The position numbers and the translations under genes were made by a program. The notes beneath the pieces are model-generated. The model was not told the DNA's origin, did no database searches, and was given only the letters and a program-made list of their open reading frames with translations. A stretch of DNA of 9,610 nucleotides. Source: an uncultured Selenomonadaceae bacterium. Its GTDB lineage: Bacteria > Bacillota > Negativicutes > Selenomonadales > Selenomonadaceae. The stretch is from assembly GCA_905233325.1 (NCBI GenBank), contig CAJODU010000051.1:1-9610 (forward strand), written 5' to 3'. Of this stretch, positions 1 through 7,860 are shown in pieces. How positions within the stretch are numbered: position 1 is the stretch's first letter; each line of letters starts with the position of its first letter.

Positions 1-198
1 CTTTAACAAAAATGTGTTTTAAGTAAGCGTGTAGACTTCGGTCTTATCGTGTAGAGGCGACGTGGACACGCCGATAAGAATAAGGCTATCCTGCATTAGT
101 AGGCGTTAGTCCGTATAGTAAACTTCTTAAATAGAGACCCGAAAAACTACTGTCTCTTAGAAGCCTTCGACTTTAGTCGTAGGTGGTTCACAGATAGT
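1..198. other. Anomalous non-coding-looking block that reads as complemented (not reversed) DNA
   Basis: No open frame, tRNA, riboswitch or convincing promoter can be read here on either true strand. TAG occurs 11 times by hand count, roughly three to four times chance, and TpA steps (about 22) far outnumber ApT steps (about 9), whereas the adjoining transketolase gene has at least as many ApT as TpA. If each base is replaced by its complement without reversing the order, the frame starting at position 3 is open for 66 codons through position 200 and reads like protein, including ISFEEFISGLFDD and RTSEARIAHL. That peptide was not recognised as a known family. Natural inversions reverse and complement together, so this polarity suggests a data-handling artefact. 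The right boundary lies somewhere near 183-202, because the transketolase ribosome binding site at 203-209 reads normally. Confidence 0.7.
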
Positions 199-202
199 TT
201 GA

Positions 203-209
203 AAGAAGG
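203..209 (+). promoter_or_regulatory. Ribosome binding site deciding the transketolase start
   Basis: AGAAGG(T) lies about 7 nt before the TTG at 217. It supports that start over the in-frame TTG at 199, which would sit upstream of this site and has no site of its own. Confidence 0.6.
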
Positions 210-216
210 TTTTGTT

Positions 217-2208
217 TTGATTAAAAATGATAACCTTGATAAGGTTAGTGTCAATGCTATAAGGGTGCTGGGTGCTGATATGGTGCAGGCTGCCAACAGC
301 GGACACCCCGGCATTGTGCTGGGTGCTGCAAGTATGGCTTATGAACTTTGGGCAAGGCACATGAGACATAATCCCAAAAATGCAAAATGGGTAGATCGTG
401 ATCGTTTCATATTGTCTGCCGGACACGGCTCCGCGTTGCTTTACGGACTTTTGCACTTGTTCGGCTACGGCTTGAGCATGGACGATCTCAAACAGTTCCG
501 TCAGCTTGGATCGAAGACACCTGGACACCCTGAGTATGGCGTCACGGCAGGTGTTGATGCCACTACCGGACCGCTTGGTGCGGGTATTGGTATGGCGGTT
601 GGTATGGCTATGGGTGAGGCTCATCTTGCGGCGATCTTCAACAAGCCCGACTACAAAATCATCAACCACTACACTTACGTCCTCGCCGGTGACGGCTGCA
701 TGATGGAAGGTATCAGCTCTGAGGCTCTCTCTCTTGCAGGTACTCTCGGCCTCGGCAAGCTGATTGTTCTCTACGACAGCAACAATATCAGCATTGAGGG
801 GAACACTGACATTACTTTCAGTGAAGATGTCGGCAAACGCGTGGAGGCTTTCGGTTTCCAAGTGTTGACAGTCGAGGATGGCAACGACCTTGAGGCAATC
901 GGAAAAGCCATCGAAGAGGCTAAGGCTGATTTAACCAAGCCCAGTTTTATCATCATCAAAACTGTCATCGGTTACGGTAGTCCGAAGGCGGGCTCTGAGA
1001 GTTCTCACGGCGAACCGCTCGGTGTTGATAATGTCAAGGCTCTCAAGCAGAATATTGGCTGGCACAGCGTTGACACGACTTTTGATGTCCCTGATGAAGT
1101 CTATGCTCATTTTGAGGAGATCGGCAAGAGACTGAGTATGCTTGAATATGATTGGGAGAAGATGTTTGCCGATTACTGTGCCGAGTATCCTGAGATGAAG
1201 GAACTTTGGGACAAGTATCAAGCACCTGTCGATTCTGCTCTCCTTGATGATATATTCAACAAGAGTGAGAAGGCTGAGGCGACACGTGCAAGCTCCGGCA
1301 AAATTCTCAATCAACTCAAAGATATCATTCCTAACCTCATTGGCGGCAGTGCTGATTTGGGCGGCTCAAACAAGAGTATTATGAACGGTGTGCCGTACTT
1401 CAGCAAAGATGACTACAGTGGGCGAAATATTCACTTCGGCGTCAGAGAGATTGCTATGGCGGCGATAGTCAACGGCTTGTACTTGCACGGCGGCTTGAGA
1501 CCTTATGCTGCGACTTTCTTTGTCTTCAGTGACTATTTAAAACCTATGCTGAGACTTTCGGCTCTCATGAAACTGCCTGTTATCTACATCTTCACTCATG
1601 ACAGCATAGGCGTTGGTGAGGACGGACCGACACACGAACCGATAGAGCAGCTTGCACTGTTCAGATCAATTCCGAATGTTAGAGTATTCAGACCGGCGGA
1701 CGCTATGGAGACTGCAGCGGCATGGTATACAGCCGTGACGAGTACGGACAGACCGACAGCTCTGGTGTTGACAAGACAGAATGTACCGCAGCTTGCAAAT
1801 TCAAGCAAAGAGGCTCTCAAGGGCGGATATATCGTCAGTGAGGCTAAAAAAGCAGACTTTGACGGAATACTGATTGCAACCGGCTCTGAGGTAAGTCTGG
1901 CGATTGAAGCACAGGAGGAACTTTCCAAAGAGGGCATTGATGTCCGCGTGGTAAGTCTGCCCTGCACGGAACTCTTTGAGGAACAGAGCGAAGAGTATAG
2001 AGAAAAAATCCTTCCGAAGAAGGTTAGAGCGAGAGTGGCAGTCGAGGCCGCGGCAAACTATGGCTGGGGCAGCTATGTCGGACTTGACGGTGCAACCGTG
2101 ACGATGAGCGGATTCGGCAAGAGTGCACCGGCCTCCGTTCTATTCAAGCACTTCGGTTTTACTAAAGAAAATATCGCTCAAACTATGAAAAAATTACTCG
2201 CCAAATAA
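217..2208 (+). CDS. tkt: Transketolase
   Basis: Thiamine-diphosphate enzyme of the non-oxidative pentose phosphate pathway. It moves two-carbon ketol units between sugar phosphates (for example xylulose-5-P to ribose-5-P or erythrose-4-P) in the cytosol. The 663-aa product is full length for the family and has all three domains. SGHPG carries His30, GHGSA carries His70, GHPEYG carries His104, the diphosphate/Mg site is GDG at 158-160 with N189 in DSNN, and SHGEPLG follows near 270. The pyrimidine-domain VREIAM holds the catalytic Glu411, followed by the HDSIGVGEDGPTHEP substrate loop. The TTG at 217 is chosen because a good ribosome binding site precedes it and the N-terminus then matches family length; a TTG at 199 would add six residues. 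The 3' end overlaps the opposing PHP gene. Its native promoter cannot be judged because the upstream 200 bases look altered. Confidence 0.97.
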   Translation: MIKNDNLDKVSVNAIRVLGADMVQAANSGHPGIVLGAASMAYELWARHMRHNPKNAKWVDRDRFILSAGHGSALLYGLLHLFGYGLSMDDLKQFRQLGSKTPGHPEYGVTAGVDATTGPLGAGIGMAVGMAMGEAHLAAIFNKPDYKIINHYTYVLAGDGCMMEGISSEALSLAGTLGLGKLIVLYDSNNISIEGNTDITFSEDVGKRVEAFGFQVLTVEDGNDLEAIGKAIEEAKADLTKPSFIIIKTVIGYGSPKAGSESSHGEPLGVDNVKALKQNIGWHSVDTTFDVPDEVYAHFEEIGKRLSMLEYDWEKMFADYCAEYPEMKELWDKYQAPVDSALLDDIFNKSEKAEATRASSGKILNQLKDIIPNLIGGSADLGGSNKSIMNGVPYFSKDDYSGRNIHFGVREIAMAAIVNGLYLHGGLRPYAATFFVFSDYLKPMLRLSALMKLPVIYIFTHDSIGVGEDGPTHEPIEQLALFRSIPNVRVFRPADAMETAAAWYTAVTSTDRPTALVLTRQNVPQLANSSKEALKGGYIVSEAKKADFDGILIATGSEVSLAIEAQEELSKEGIDVRVVSLPCTELFEEQSEEYREKILPKKVRARVAVEAAANYGWGSYVGLDGATVTMSGFGKSAPASVLFKHFGFTKENIAQTMKKLLAK

Positions 2209-2967
2209 ATCTGTCCTTATTTGATCCTCGTTACAATTCAATATAAGCTCACGAGGATAATCAATCTCATTGAGTAAGTTAATAGACAGAGAAAACTTTC
2301 CAACCCTGCTGCTGTAATGAGCATCTGATGCAAGATAAATGCGGCAGCCCTTCTCCTTCGCCAGCGGCAGCCAGTATTTAATCTTATTGGCGTTGTTGTC
2401 GTCGTTGTTTCTGATTGAGCTTTCATTGAGTTCAAGGAAAACACCTTTGTCTTTAGCAAGATCAATCATCGCCTTGAAGAAGGACTTCACCTCGTCATCA
2501 ATGCTCTCTCCGTGACGGTGATTGTCGACTTTGTGAAGTTCTCTTTCAATGTGAGCAAATGCGTTGTGACGCTTGGCCGCCTTCTCAAATTCTTGATACA
2601 AACCACTCAAAGAGAGCTTTGGTATATCCAGCTTGAAACTGTGCAAACCAATGGGACGCCAGCGAAGTTTTTGGAATTTATCCCAATGATCCAACTCTTG
2701 AGCAATGTTGAACTCACCGCCGCCTATAACGTAAGGCTGTCCTTCTTCACGGCAGCAGTTGACTTCTTTTTCAAGATGTCGGCAACGCGTCCCCTCGTTT
2801 TTAATATCAAGCGGTGTGCCGTCGTTGTAGATGTGATCGGTTATGGCAAGGTATTTGAGATTCATTCTCTGAGCGGCGGCAATATTTTCTTGAATGGTAG
2901 AGTAGGCGTGTTTTGAAAATATTGTATGAGTATGAAGATCTGCAATAATATCATTTTGACTAATCAC
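2194..2967 (-). CDS. PHP-domain metallophosphoesterase, YcdX-like
   Basis: A 257-aa cytosolic protein filling a single PHP (polymerase and histidinol phosphatase) barrel. The family binds a tri-metal cluster and hydrolyses phosphoester bonds; the E. coli relative YcdX is a phosphatase with poorly known substrate. All nine ligands expected from YcdX can be placed: His12 and His14 in DLHTHT, His20 in SKHAYST, His45 in ITDH, Glu85 in GGEFN, His109 in GLHSF, His139 in FAHIE, and Asp215 and His217 in ASDAH. The product should therefore be active. The start is GTG at 2965-2967 (minus strand), with AGGAG at 2976-2980 eight bases upstream. No signal peptide is visible. It is a lone gene, convergent with transketolase and divergent from the kinase. 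Histidinol phosphatase (HisK type) is a less likely alternative, as no his genes are nearby. Confidence 0.9.
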   Translation of the reverse strand: MISQNDIIADLHTHTIFSKHAYSTIQENIAAAQRMNLKYLAITDHIYNDGTPLDIKNEGTRCRHLEKEVNCCREEGQPYVIGGGEFNIAQELDHWDKFQKLRWRPIGLHSFKLDIPKLSLSGLYQEFEKAAKRHNAFAHIERELHKVDNHRHGESIDDEVKSFFKAMIDLAKDKGVFLELNESSIRNNDDNNANKIKYWLPLAKEKGCRIYLASDAHYSSRVGKFSLSINLLNEIDYPRELILNCNEDQIRTDLFGE

Positions 2968-3012
2968 GCGGACAACTCCTTTACTGATTTTTTAATGATT
3001 TCTGACAAAATT

Positions 3013-3021
3013 ATTATAACA
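3013..3021 (-). promoter_or_regulatory. Extended -10 promoter element for the PHP gene
   Basis: On the minus strand the bases read TGTTATAAT, a perfect TATAAT preceded by TG at the extended -10 position. No good -35 hexamer is seen at 16-18 bp, which fits an extended -10 promoter. Transcription would start near 3005, leaving a leader of about 40 nt before the GTG at 2967. Confidence 0.6.
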
Positions 3022-3092
3022 CATTCACTCACTATTAAAATTAAAATTTTCTTCAACAATGAGGAAAAATTTTTTTATTTTTGTTCATTTTC

Positions 3093-3101
3093 TGTTATAA
3101 T
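3093..3101 (+). promoter_or_regulatory. Extended -10 promoter element for the hybrid kinase operon
   Basis: TGTTATAAT on the plus strand is a perfect TATAAT with a TG extension. The -35 region is only a T-rich stretch (3070-3090) with no consensus hexamer. A start near 3108 would give a leader of about 27 nt containing only the ribosome binding site, so no riboswitch or attenuator fits in it. Confidence 0.65.
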
Positions 3102-3119
3102 ACAATCAGTGAGAAGTTG

Positions 3120-3127
3120 CGGAGGAG
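3120..3127 (+). promoter_or_regulatory. Ribosome binding site of the hybrid kinase
   Basis: CGGAGGAG ends seven bases before the ATG at 3135. An in-frame TTG at 3081 would add 18 residues but lies upstream of the -10 element, so 3135 is the start. Confidence 0.8.
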
Positions 3128-3134
3128 AGTCGCC

Positions 3135-5843
3135 ATGTTGAAAACCATGAGTAAGTTAGCAATCAGAGCGATGACGGAATTTTTGATACTTGCAAGTATT
3201 TTGGGTCTTATTGGTTACTTCGTTTATCATAAAATGGATTCTACGCTGAAGAGTTCACTTGAAGAATCGGTTGCTCTGCAAGCAAACAGTATAGCTGTCG
3301 GTCTCAGGAATCAGTTTGAGGAAAAATTTCACAGATTAGAGGCAGCCGCTTCTCTTGTGTCCGAGGGAAAGATAAAAATTGAGGAAATAGATGAATTATT
3401 TCTAATCGGTGCTGTAGATGAACGAATAGGAATAGTTGATGGAAATAATGAAGTCATTCGCCACGAAGCATTGCCGGAAAAAGTCTTTGAACAATTAAAA
3501 CCTGTATTGCAGGGTGAAAAAGTAGTTATATACGATTTTACTTATGGTTTGGTTTTTGCCGTCCCTGTAAAAATTGACGATCAAGTCTGTATAATGTACA
3601 ATCAAAATCCGACCGAATGGGTCAGGAAGACATTTCACGCTGTAAGTTATAACGGAACGGGAACTATAATCCTTTTGAATGGCAGAAGAAATGGAATGAT
3701 TCTCGCTAACGGTGAAAAATTAGTAAATCTCGACTATGAAATGCAGATCGGTTGGGATAAAATTTCTGATAAGTGGAAGAATGGCGGCAAAGAAAAAGGG
3801 TATATTTCTGTCTATCATGATTTTAGAGGAGAAAGTTATTTTTTATATCTTGCTGAAATTTTTCCAAAGTATAATTTTGCAATTTCCGGCTATGTGCCTT
3901 GGCGGGCGGTTGCAGTCGGTATTGATTATATCTACATGATTATGGCTGTAACTTTCTTCATTGTTTTGTTGATGATTCTCTTCGCCGTTCGCTCGTTTAT
4001 GAAATCTCGTGAGGCAGAGAAGATGACCAAAGAAAAAATAATGGCCGATTCTGCAAACAAGGCTAAGAGTGAATTTTTGTCGAATATGAGCCATGAAATT
4101 CGCACACCAATCAATGCTATAATGGGTATGAATGAGATGGTGATCCGCGAAAGCAAGGACGAAAACATTCTTGAATACTCTGCAAACCTCCAAAATGCCG
4201 CAAGGACTCTCCTCGGTCTCGTCAATGATATTCTTGATTTCTCTAAAATCGAAGCCGGCAAAATGGAGATAATTCCCGTTGAATATCATGTCAGCTCTCT
4301 GCTGAATGATTTGGTGCATATGATAGAGTCTCGTGCCGCCAAGAAGGATTTATACTTTAAAATCAACGTTTCTGAAACAATGCCCAGTGTCCTCTTCGGC
4401 GACGAGATCAGAATCAAGCAGATTATAACCAATATCTTGACCAATGCGGTGAAATATACTGAACAAGGCGGTGTGACGCTGAATGTCACTTACAGACCTA
4501 TTGATGAAGAGCGGCTTTACTTTTGTGTGAGTGTATCCGACACCGGAATCGGTATTAAAAAGAGAGATCTCAGGAAATTATTCAGTGCATTTGAGAGGAT
4601 TGAGGAGGAGCGCAACCGCACCATTGAGGGAACAGGGCTTGGAATGAATATCACTCAAAAGCTGCTGGAAATGATGGGGAGCAGACTTCATGTTGAGAGT
4701 GTCTACGGTAAGGGGTCTACATTTGCATTTCAAGTTGAGCAAAGAATCATTAATGGCGAACCTATAGGCAACTTTCAAGAAGACTACAAAAATTCACTCA
4801 ATCAGCACAAAGAGTATCACGAATCATTCACCGCACCGAATGCCAATATTTTGGTGGTTGATGATACTGTGATGAATCTCACCGTTGTGAAGGGACTCCT
4901 CAAGCAGACAAAAATCAAGATCGACACCGCCCTCAACGGTACAGATTGCTTGACTCTCGTCGCCAGAAAGAAATATGACATCATCTTCCTTGACCACAGA
5001 ATGCCGGGTATGGACGGTATCGAGACGCTTGCAGCGATGAAAAAGATAAAGAACAACCCCAATATTAAGACGCCTGTGATCTCGCTTACCGCCAACGCCA
5101 TAAGCGGTGCTAAAGAGCAATACCTTGCGGCGGGTTTTGAGGACTATATCACCAAGCCGATCAATTCCACTGCACTTGAAAATATGATTGTCAAATATCT
5201 GCCTGATGAAAAAGTCCTACCTGCTGATGAATCAGAAAATACTGAGCCGATTGAAGATATAAAACTTCCTGAGTGGCTGACGAAAGTCGAAGGGCTTGAC
5301 ATCAATGCCGGTGTTGAAAATTGCGGCAGTGCTGAGGCTTATTTGGACGCTTTGACTGTATTTGCCGAATCTATAATCCCCGCCGCTGGTCTGATTGAAA
5401 ACTACTATAAGTCCGAGGATTGGAAAAACTATACCACCAAAGTCCACGCTCTCAAATCCACAGCTAAGGTTGTCGGTGCGGCGGAACTCTCCGAGAAGGC
5501 AAAACGTCTTGAGGACGCGGGCAATTCCGGTTATGTCAATGAAATTCGTCAAGATACCGAGCCGCTGCTTCAACTTTATCGCTCCTATGCCAAAAAGTTG
5601 GAAAGTTTAATTCACACTGACGCTGCAAATGATGAGGATAAGCCGCTGATTACTGATTACGATCTTGCTGAGGCGTTTGATGCAATGAAAGATGCTGCCG
5701 CAACATTTGACTATGATACTTTGATGTTTGTGTTTGAATCCCTTGATGAATATCGTCTCCCCGAAAAAGAGGCTGAACGCTACAAAAAAATCAAAAATGC
5801 CGCCGCAGACCTCAACTGGGAAGAAATCAAAAAACTACTGTAG
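3135..5843 (+). CDS. Membrane hybrid sensor histidine kinase with REC and HPt domains
   Basis: A 902-aa sensor that should autophosphorylate and pass phosphate through an internal relay (His to Asp to His). In order: membrane segment about 14-31; extracytoplasmic sensor about 32-260, Cache-like by layout but not firmly assigned; membrane segment about 261-286; HisKA with MSHEIRTPINAIMG, phospho-acceptor His320; HATPase with N-box from 433 (NILTNAVKY), DTGIG at 469 and GTGLGM at 499; receiver about 572-690 with VVDD, acceptor Asp620 in FLDHRMPGMDG and a TKP lysine; HPt with VHALKST, His771; then a C-terminal tail about 830-902. All key residues are present. The ATG at 3135 has a strong ribosome binding site and an extended -10 just upstream. 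No partner response regulator lies in the window, so the final target of the relay is unknown. The Sel1 gene follows after 17 nt. Confidence 0.95.
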   Translation: MLKTMSKLAIRAMTEFLILASILGLIGYFVYHKMDSTLKSSLEESVALQANSIAVGLRNQFEEKFHRLEAAASLVSEGKIKIEEIDELFLIGAVDERIGIVDGNNEVIRHEALPEKVFEQLKPVLQGEKVVIYDFTYGLVFAVPVKIDDQVCIMYNQNPTEWVRKTFHAVSYNGTGTIILLNGRRNGMILANGEKLVNLDYEMQIGWDKISDKWKNGGKEKGYISVYHDFRGESYFLYLAEIFPKYNFAISGYVPWRAVAVGIDYIYMIMAVTFFIVLLMILFAVRSFMKSREAEKMTKEKIMADSANKAKSEFLSNMSHEIRTPINAIMGMNEMVIRESKDENILEYSANLQNAARTLLGLVNDILDFSKIEAGKMEIIPVEYHVSSLLNDLVHMIESRAAKKDLYFKINVSETMPSVLFGDEIRIKQIITNILTNAVKYTEQGGVTLNVTYRPIDEERLYFCVSVSDTGIGIKKRDLRKLFSAFERIEEERNRTIEGTGLGMNITQKLLEMMGSRLHVESVYGKGSTFAFQVEQRIINGEPIGNFQEDYKNSLNQHKEYHESFTAPNANILVVDDTVMNLTVVKGLLKQTKIKIDTALNGTDCLTLVARKKYDIIFLDHRMPGMDGIETLAAMKKIKNNPNIKTPVISLTANAISGAKEQYLAAGFEDYITKPINSTALENMIVKYLPDEKVLPADESENTEPIEDIKLPEWLTKVEGLDINAGVENCGSAEAYLDALTVFAESIIPAAGLIENYYKSEDWKNYTTKVHALKSTAKVVGAAELSEKAKRLEDAGNSGYVNEIRQDTEPLLQLYRSYAKKLESLIHTDAANDEDKPLITDYDLAEAFDAMKDAAATFDYDTLMFVFESLDEYRLPEKEAERYKKIKNAAADLNWEEIKKLL

Positions 5844-5847
5844 GAGG
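5842..5847 (+). promoter_or_regulatory. Ribosome binding site overlapping the kinase stop codon
   Basis: AGGAGG begins inside the TAG stop of the kinase gene (5841-5843). It is 13 bases before the ATG at 5861, longer than usual, and no closer in-frame start exists. The arrangement suggests translational coupling of the two genes. Confidence 0.6.
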
Positions 5848-5860
5848 AATATCCCAAACA

Positions 5861-6610
5861 ATGGAAAATGAGCAAAACACATTAATTGAAACGCAAAATT
5901 TGATACTTGAAACTGTCAAATTCGTACTTGAATCATCAGTGAAAAATCAAAATGAAATAAAAGCACTGAATCAAAAATTGGACAATCTTTCCAAAATATC
6001 GCAAAATGTAAATAATATCAAAAATCAAGTTGACAAGCTCTCAAATGAAATCAGGGAACAGAAAAATTACCTGAAGCAAATGATTGGCAATATCAAAAAT
6101 GAAAATAAGCTGGGAATTGACAAAGTAGTCAAGCAAGTTTCCGATCAAACAAGTAAATTTGACAAGGCACTGGCTAAGATGAAAATTGACAGCACTGAGA
6201 TGATGAAACAGGTCAACGCTCTTAATGTCAAGAGTGATACCGTCAATAAAAATATGACGACAGCGGAGAATTTGATCAAGTTGATTGCCGCGAATCAGAT
6301 GGTGAGCAGGTCGAGCAGACTGATGGCGCTGACAAGTGACAATAAAGCCGGTTACTCTGATCTTGAACTTTGCAGATTGGCGGCAGAATCAGGCAACACC
6401 GACGCAATGTACAAGCTGGCTATGATGTACTTCAACGGAAATGGAGGTACTACAAAAAATAGAGAAGTAGCCTTTGAATGGTTCCAAAAGTCTGCTGTAA
6501 ACGGTAACGTCAACGCTATGAAAATGCTTGCGGACTGCCACAAAAACGGTTGGGGAACAACTGCCAACAAACAAAGTGCCGAGTATTGGGTCAAAAAATC
6601 TAAAATGTAA
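5861..6610 (+). CDS. Coiled-coil protein with two C-terminal Sel1-like repeats
   Basis: A 249-aa protein with no signal peptide or membrane segment, so probably cytosolic. Residues about 10-145 are rich in Lys, Asn, Glu and Gln with regular hydrophobic spacing (for example NEIKALNQKLDNL), as expected of a long coiled coil. Residues about 174-247 form two Sel1 repeats: AESGNTDAMYKLAMMYFNG with the following AFEWFQKSA, and NGNVNAMKMLADC with GWGTTANKQSAEYW. Sel1 repeats make helical-hairpin solenoids that bind partner proteins; two is a short array. The function is not known, and an adaptor or scaffold role is inferred only from architecture. It lies 17 nt after the hybrid kinase and 32 nt before a MacB-type permease, so it is very likely co-transcribed with both. 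The 5' half is notably A-rich compared with its neighbours. Confidence 0.88.
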   Translation: MENEQNTLIETQNLILETVKFVLESSVKNQNEIKALNQKLDNLSKISQNVNNIKNQVDKLSNEIREQKNYLKQMIGNIKNENKLGIDKVVKQVSDQTSKFDKALAKMKIDSTEMMKQVNALNVKSDTVNKNMTTAENLIKLIAANQMVSRSSRLMALTSDNKAGYSDLELCRLAAESGNTDAMYKLAMMYFNGNGGTTKNREVAFEWFQKSAVNGNVNAMKMLADCHKNGWGTTANKQSAEYWVKKSKM

Positions 6611-6628
6611 ACCTTAATCCACAAGACT

Positions 6629-6634
6629 GAGAGG
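6629..6634 (+). promoter_or_regulatory. Ribosome binding site of the permease gene
   Basis: GAGAGG ends eight bases before the ATG at 6643, within the 32-nt gap after the Sel1 gene. No room for a promoter or terminator is apparent in that gap. Confidence 0.6.
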
Positions 6635-6642
6635 AAAAATCT

Positions 6643-7860
6643 ATGCTCTTTACTGAATTGTTAAAAATGGCGGCACTCTCACTGATTGCCAACAAACTGA
6701 GGACACTGCTCACAATGCTGGGAATCATCATCGGCGTGGCAGCGGTTATTGCAATGGTCAGCGTCGGTATGGGCGTCAAGAAAAATGTTGTCGATTCTAT
6801 CTCACGTCTCGGCTCAAACCTCTTGATGGTTATGCCCGGATCAAGCAATCGCGGCGGGCTTAGAGGGGCGGCGGGATCCGTCATTACCTTGACTTACGAC
6901 GATGCCAAGGCAATCAAGGAAAAAATCAAAGATGTCTCCTATGTCTCGCCGACAGTCCAAGGCTCCTATCAAGTTGTCTATGGTCACGAAAACTGGAACA
7001 CAACCGTCACCGGCGTTATTCCTGAATATGTCAGTATTCAGTCAATGACATTGAAGTCCGGTCTGTTCTTCAGTGAGCATGATGTTGAAGTTAGGAGCAG
7101 GGTGGCGGTTATCGGCACGACAGTCGCAAGCAACCTCTTTGGTGAAGTCAATCCCGTCGGCAAAAAAATAAGAGTAGGCAATGCACCCTATACCGTTATC
7201 GGTCTGCTCGCCTCAAAGGGGCAATCTAACATGGGGCAGGATCAAGATGATGTGGTTTTGATTCCGCTGACGACCGCGCAGGAACGTCTGATTGGTATAA
7301 CCTATGTCCGCAGTATTAATGTGCAAGTCTCCGACTCCGACAAGATGGATAGTGTACAGGCACAAATTGAAAATCTCCTCCGCCAGCGGCACAGAATCAA
7401 AAAAGGTGCGGAAGATGACTTCAACGTCCGCAATCTGACAAGTCTCATGGAGACAATGACACAAACGACGACGATGATAACATTGCTGCTCGGATCAGTC
7501 GCCGGTATTTCCCTGATCGTCGGCGGTATCGGTATAATGAATATCATGATGGTCAGTGTCACGGAGAGGACAAGAGAAATCGGTATTCGCAAGGCAATCG
7601 GTGCAACTTTTAATAATGTTATGCTGCAATTTTTGATTGAATCGACAATGATAAGCGTGATTGGCGGTATTATCGGGATATTCTTGGGTATAGGTCTGGC
7701 TAAGGCCATATCAGAGTTTGGTGACTTCACCACAGTTATCAGTGCGTTGAGTATTGTCGTGAGTTTCGGTTTCTCGCTGTTCGTCGGAATTGTATTTGGA
7801 ATGTTGCCGGCAAGAAAGGCGGCTAAACTTGATCCTATTGATGCACTTCGCTATGAATAG
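6643..7860 (+). CDS. MacB/FtsX-family ABC transporter permease (no ATPase domain)
   Basis: A 405-aa integral membrane protein with the MacB permease plan: one N-terminal membrane helix (about 22-44, in LRTLLTMLGIIIGVAAVIAM), a large extracytoplasmic MacB-type core (about 45-270, with VAVIGTTVASNLFG and NPVGKKIRV), then three helices (about 276-302, 328-355, 364-389). VTERTREIGIRKAIGA at 306-321 is the family's cytoplasmic segment that contacts the ATPase, and the protein ends in the typical PARKAAKLDPIDALRYE. Such permeases do not carry substrate through a channel in the usual way; with an ATPase and often a periplasmic adaptor they drive export or transmit mechanical force across the envelope. 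Length and motifs suggest an intact protein. Neither flanking gene encodes an ATPase or an adaptor, so its partner must be elsewhere. It is probably co-transcribed with the Sel1 and kinase genes. Confidence 0.93.
   Translation: MLFTELLKMAALSLIANKLRTLLTMLGIIIGVAAVIAMVSVGMGVKKNVVDSISRLGSNLLMVMPGSSNRGGLRGAAGSVITLTYDDAKAIKEKIKDVSYVSPTVQGSYQVVYGHENWNTTVTGVIPEYVSIQSMTLKSGLFFSEHDVEVRSRVAVIGTTVASNLFGEVNPVGKKIRVGNAPYTVIGLLASKGQSNMGQDQDDVVLIPLTTAQERLIGITYVRSINVQVSDSDKMDSVQAQIENLLRQRHRIKKGAEDDFNVRNLTSLMETMTQTTTMITLLLGSVAGISLIVGGIGIMNIMMVSVTERTREIGIRKAIGATFNNVMLQFLIESTMISVIGGIIGIFLGIGLAKAISEFGDFTTVISALSIVVSFGFSLFVGIVFGMLPARKAAKLDPIDALRYE

Noticed and set aside
1..198. Leader RNA, riboswitch or T-box upstream of transketolase
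   Set aside because: No conserved box or stable stem pair could be traced, and the base-step bias points to altered sequence instead.
157..861. Long minus-strand reading frame (234 codons)
   Set aside because: It is antisense to well-conserved transketolase sequence and shows no family motifs or ribosome binding site.
2512..2916. Plus-strand reading frame (134 codons) inside the PHP gene
   Set aside because: It is antisense to a PHP protein in which all nine metal ligands are conserved.
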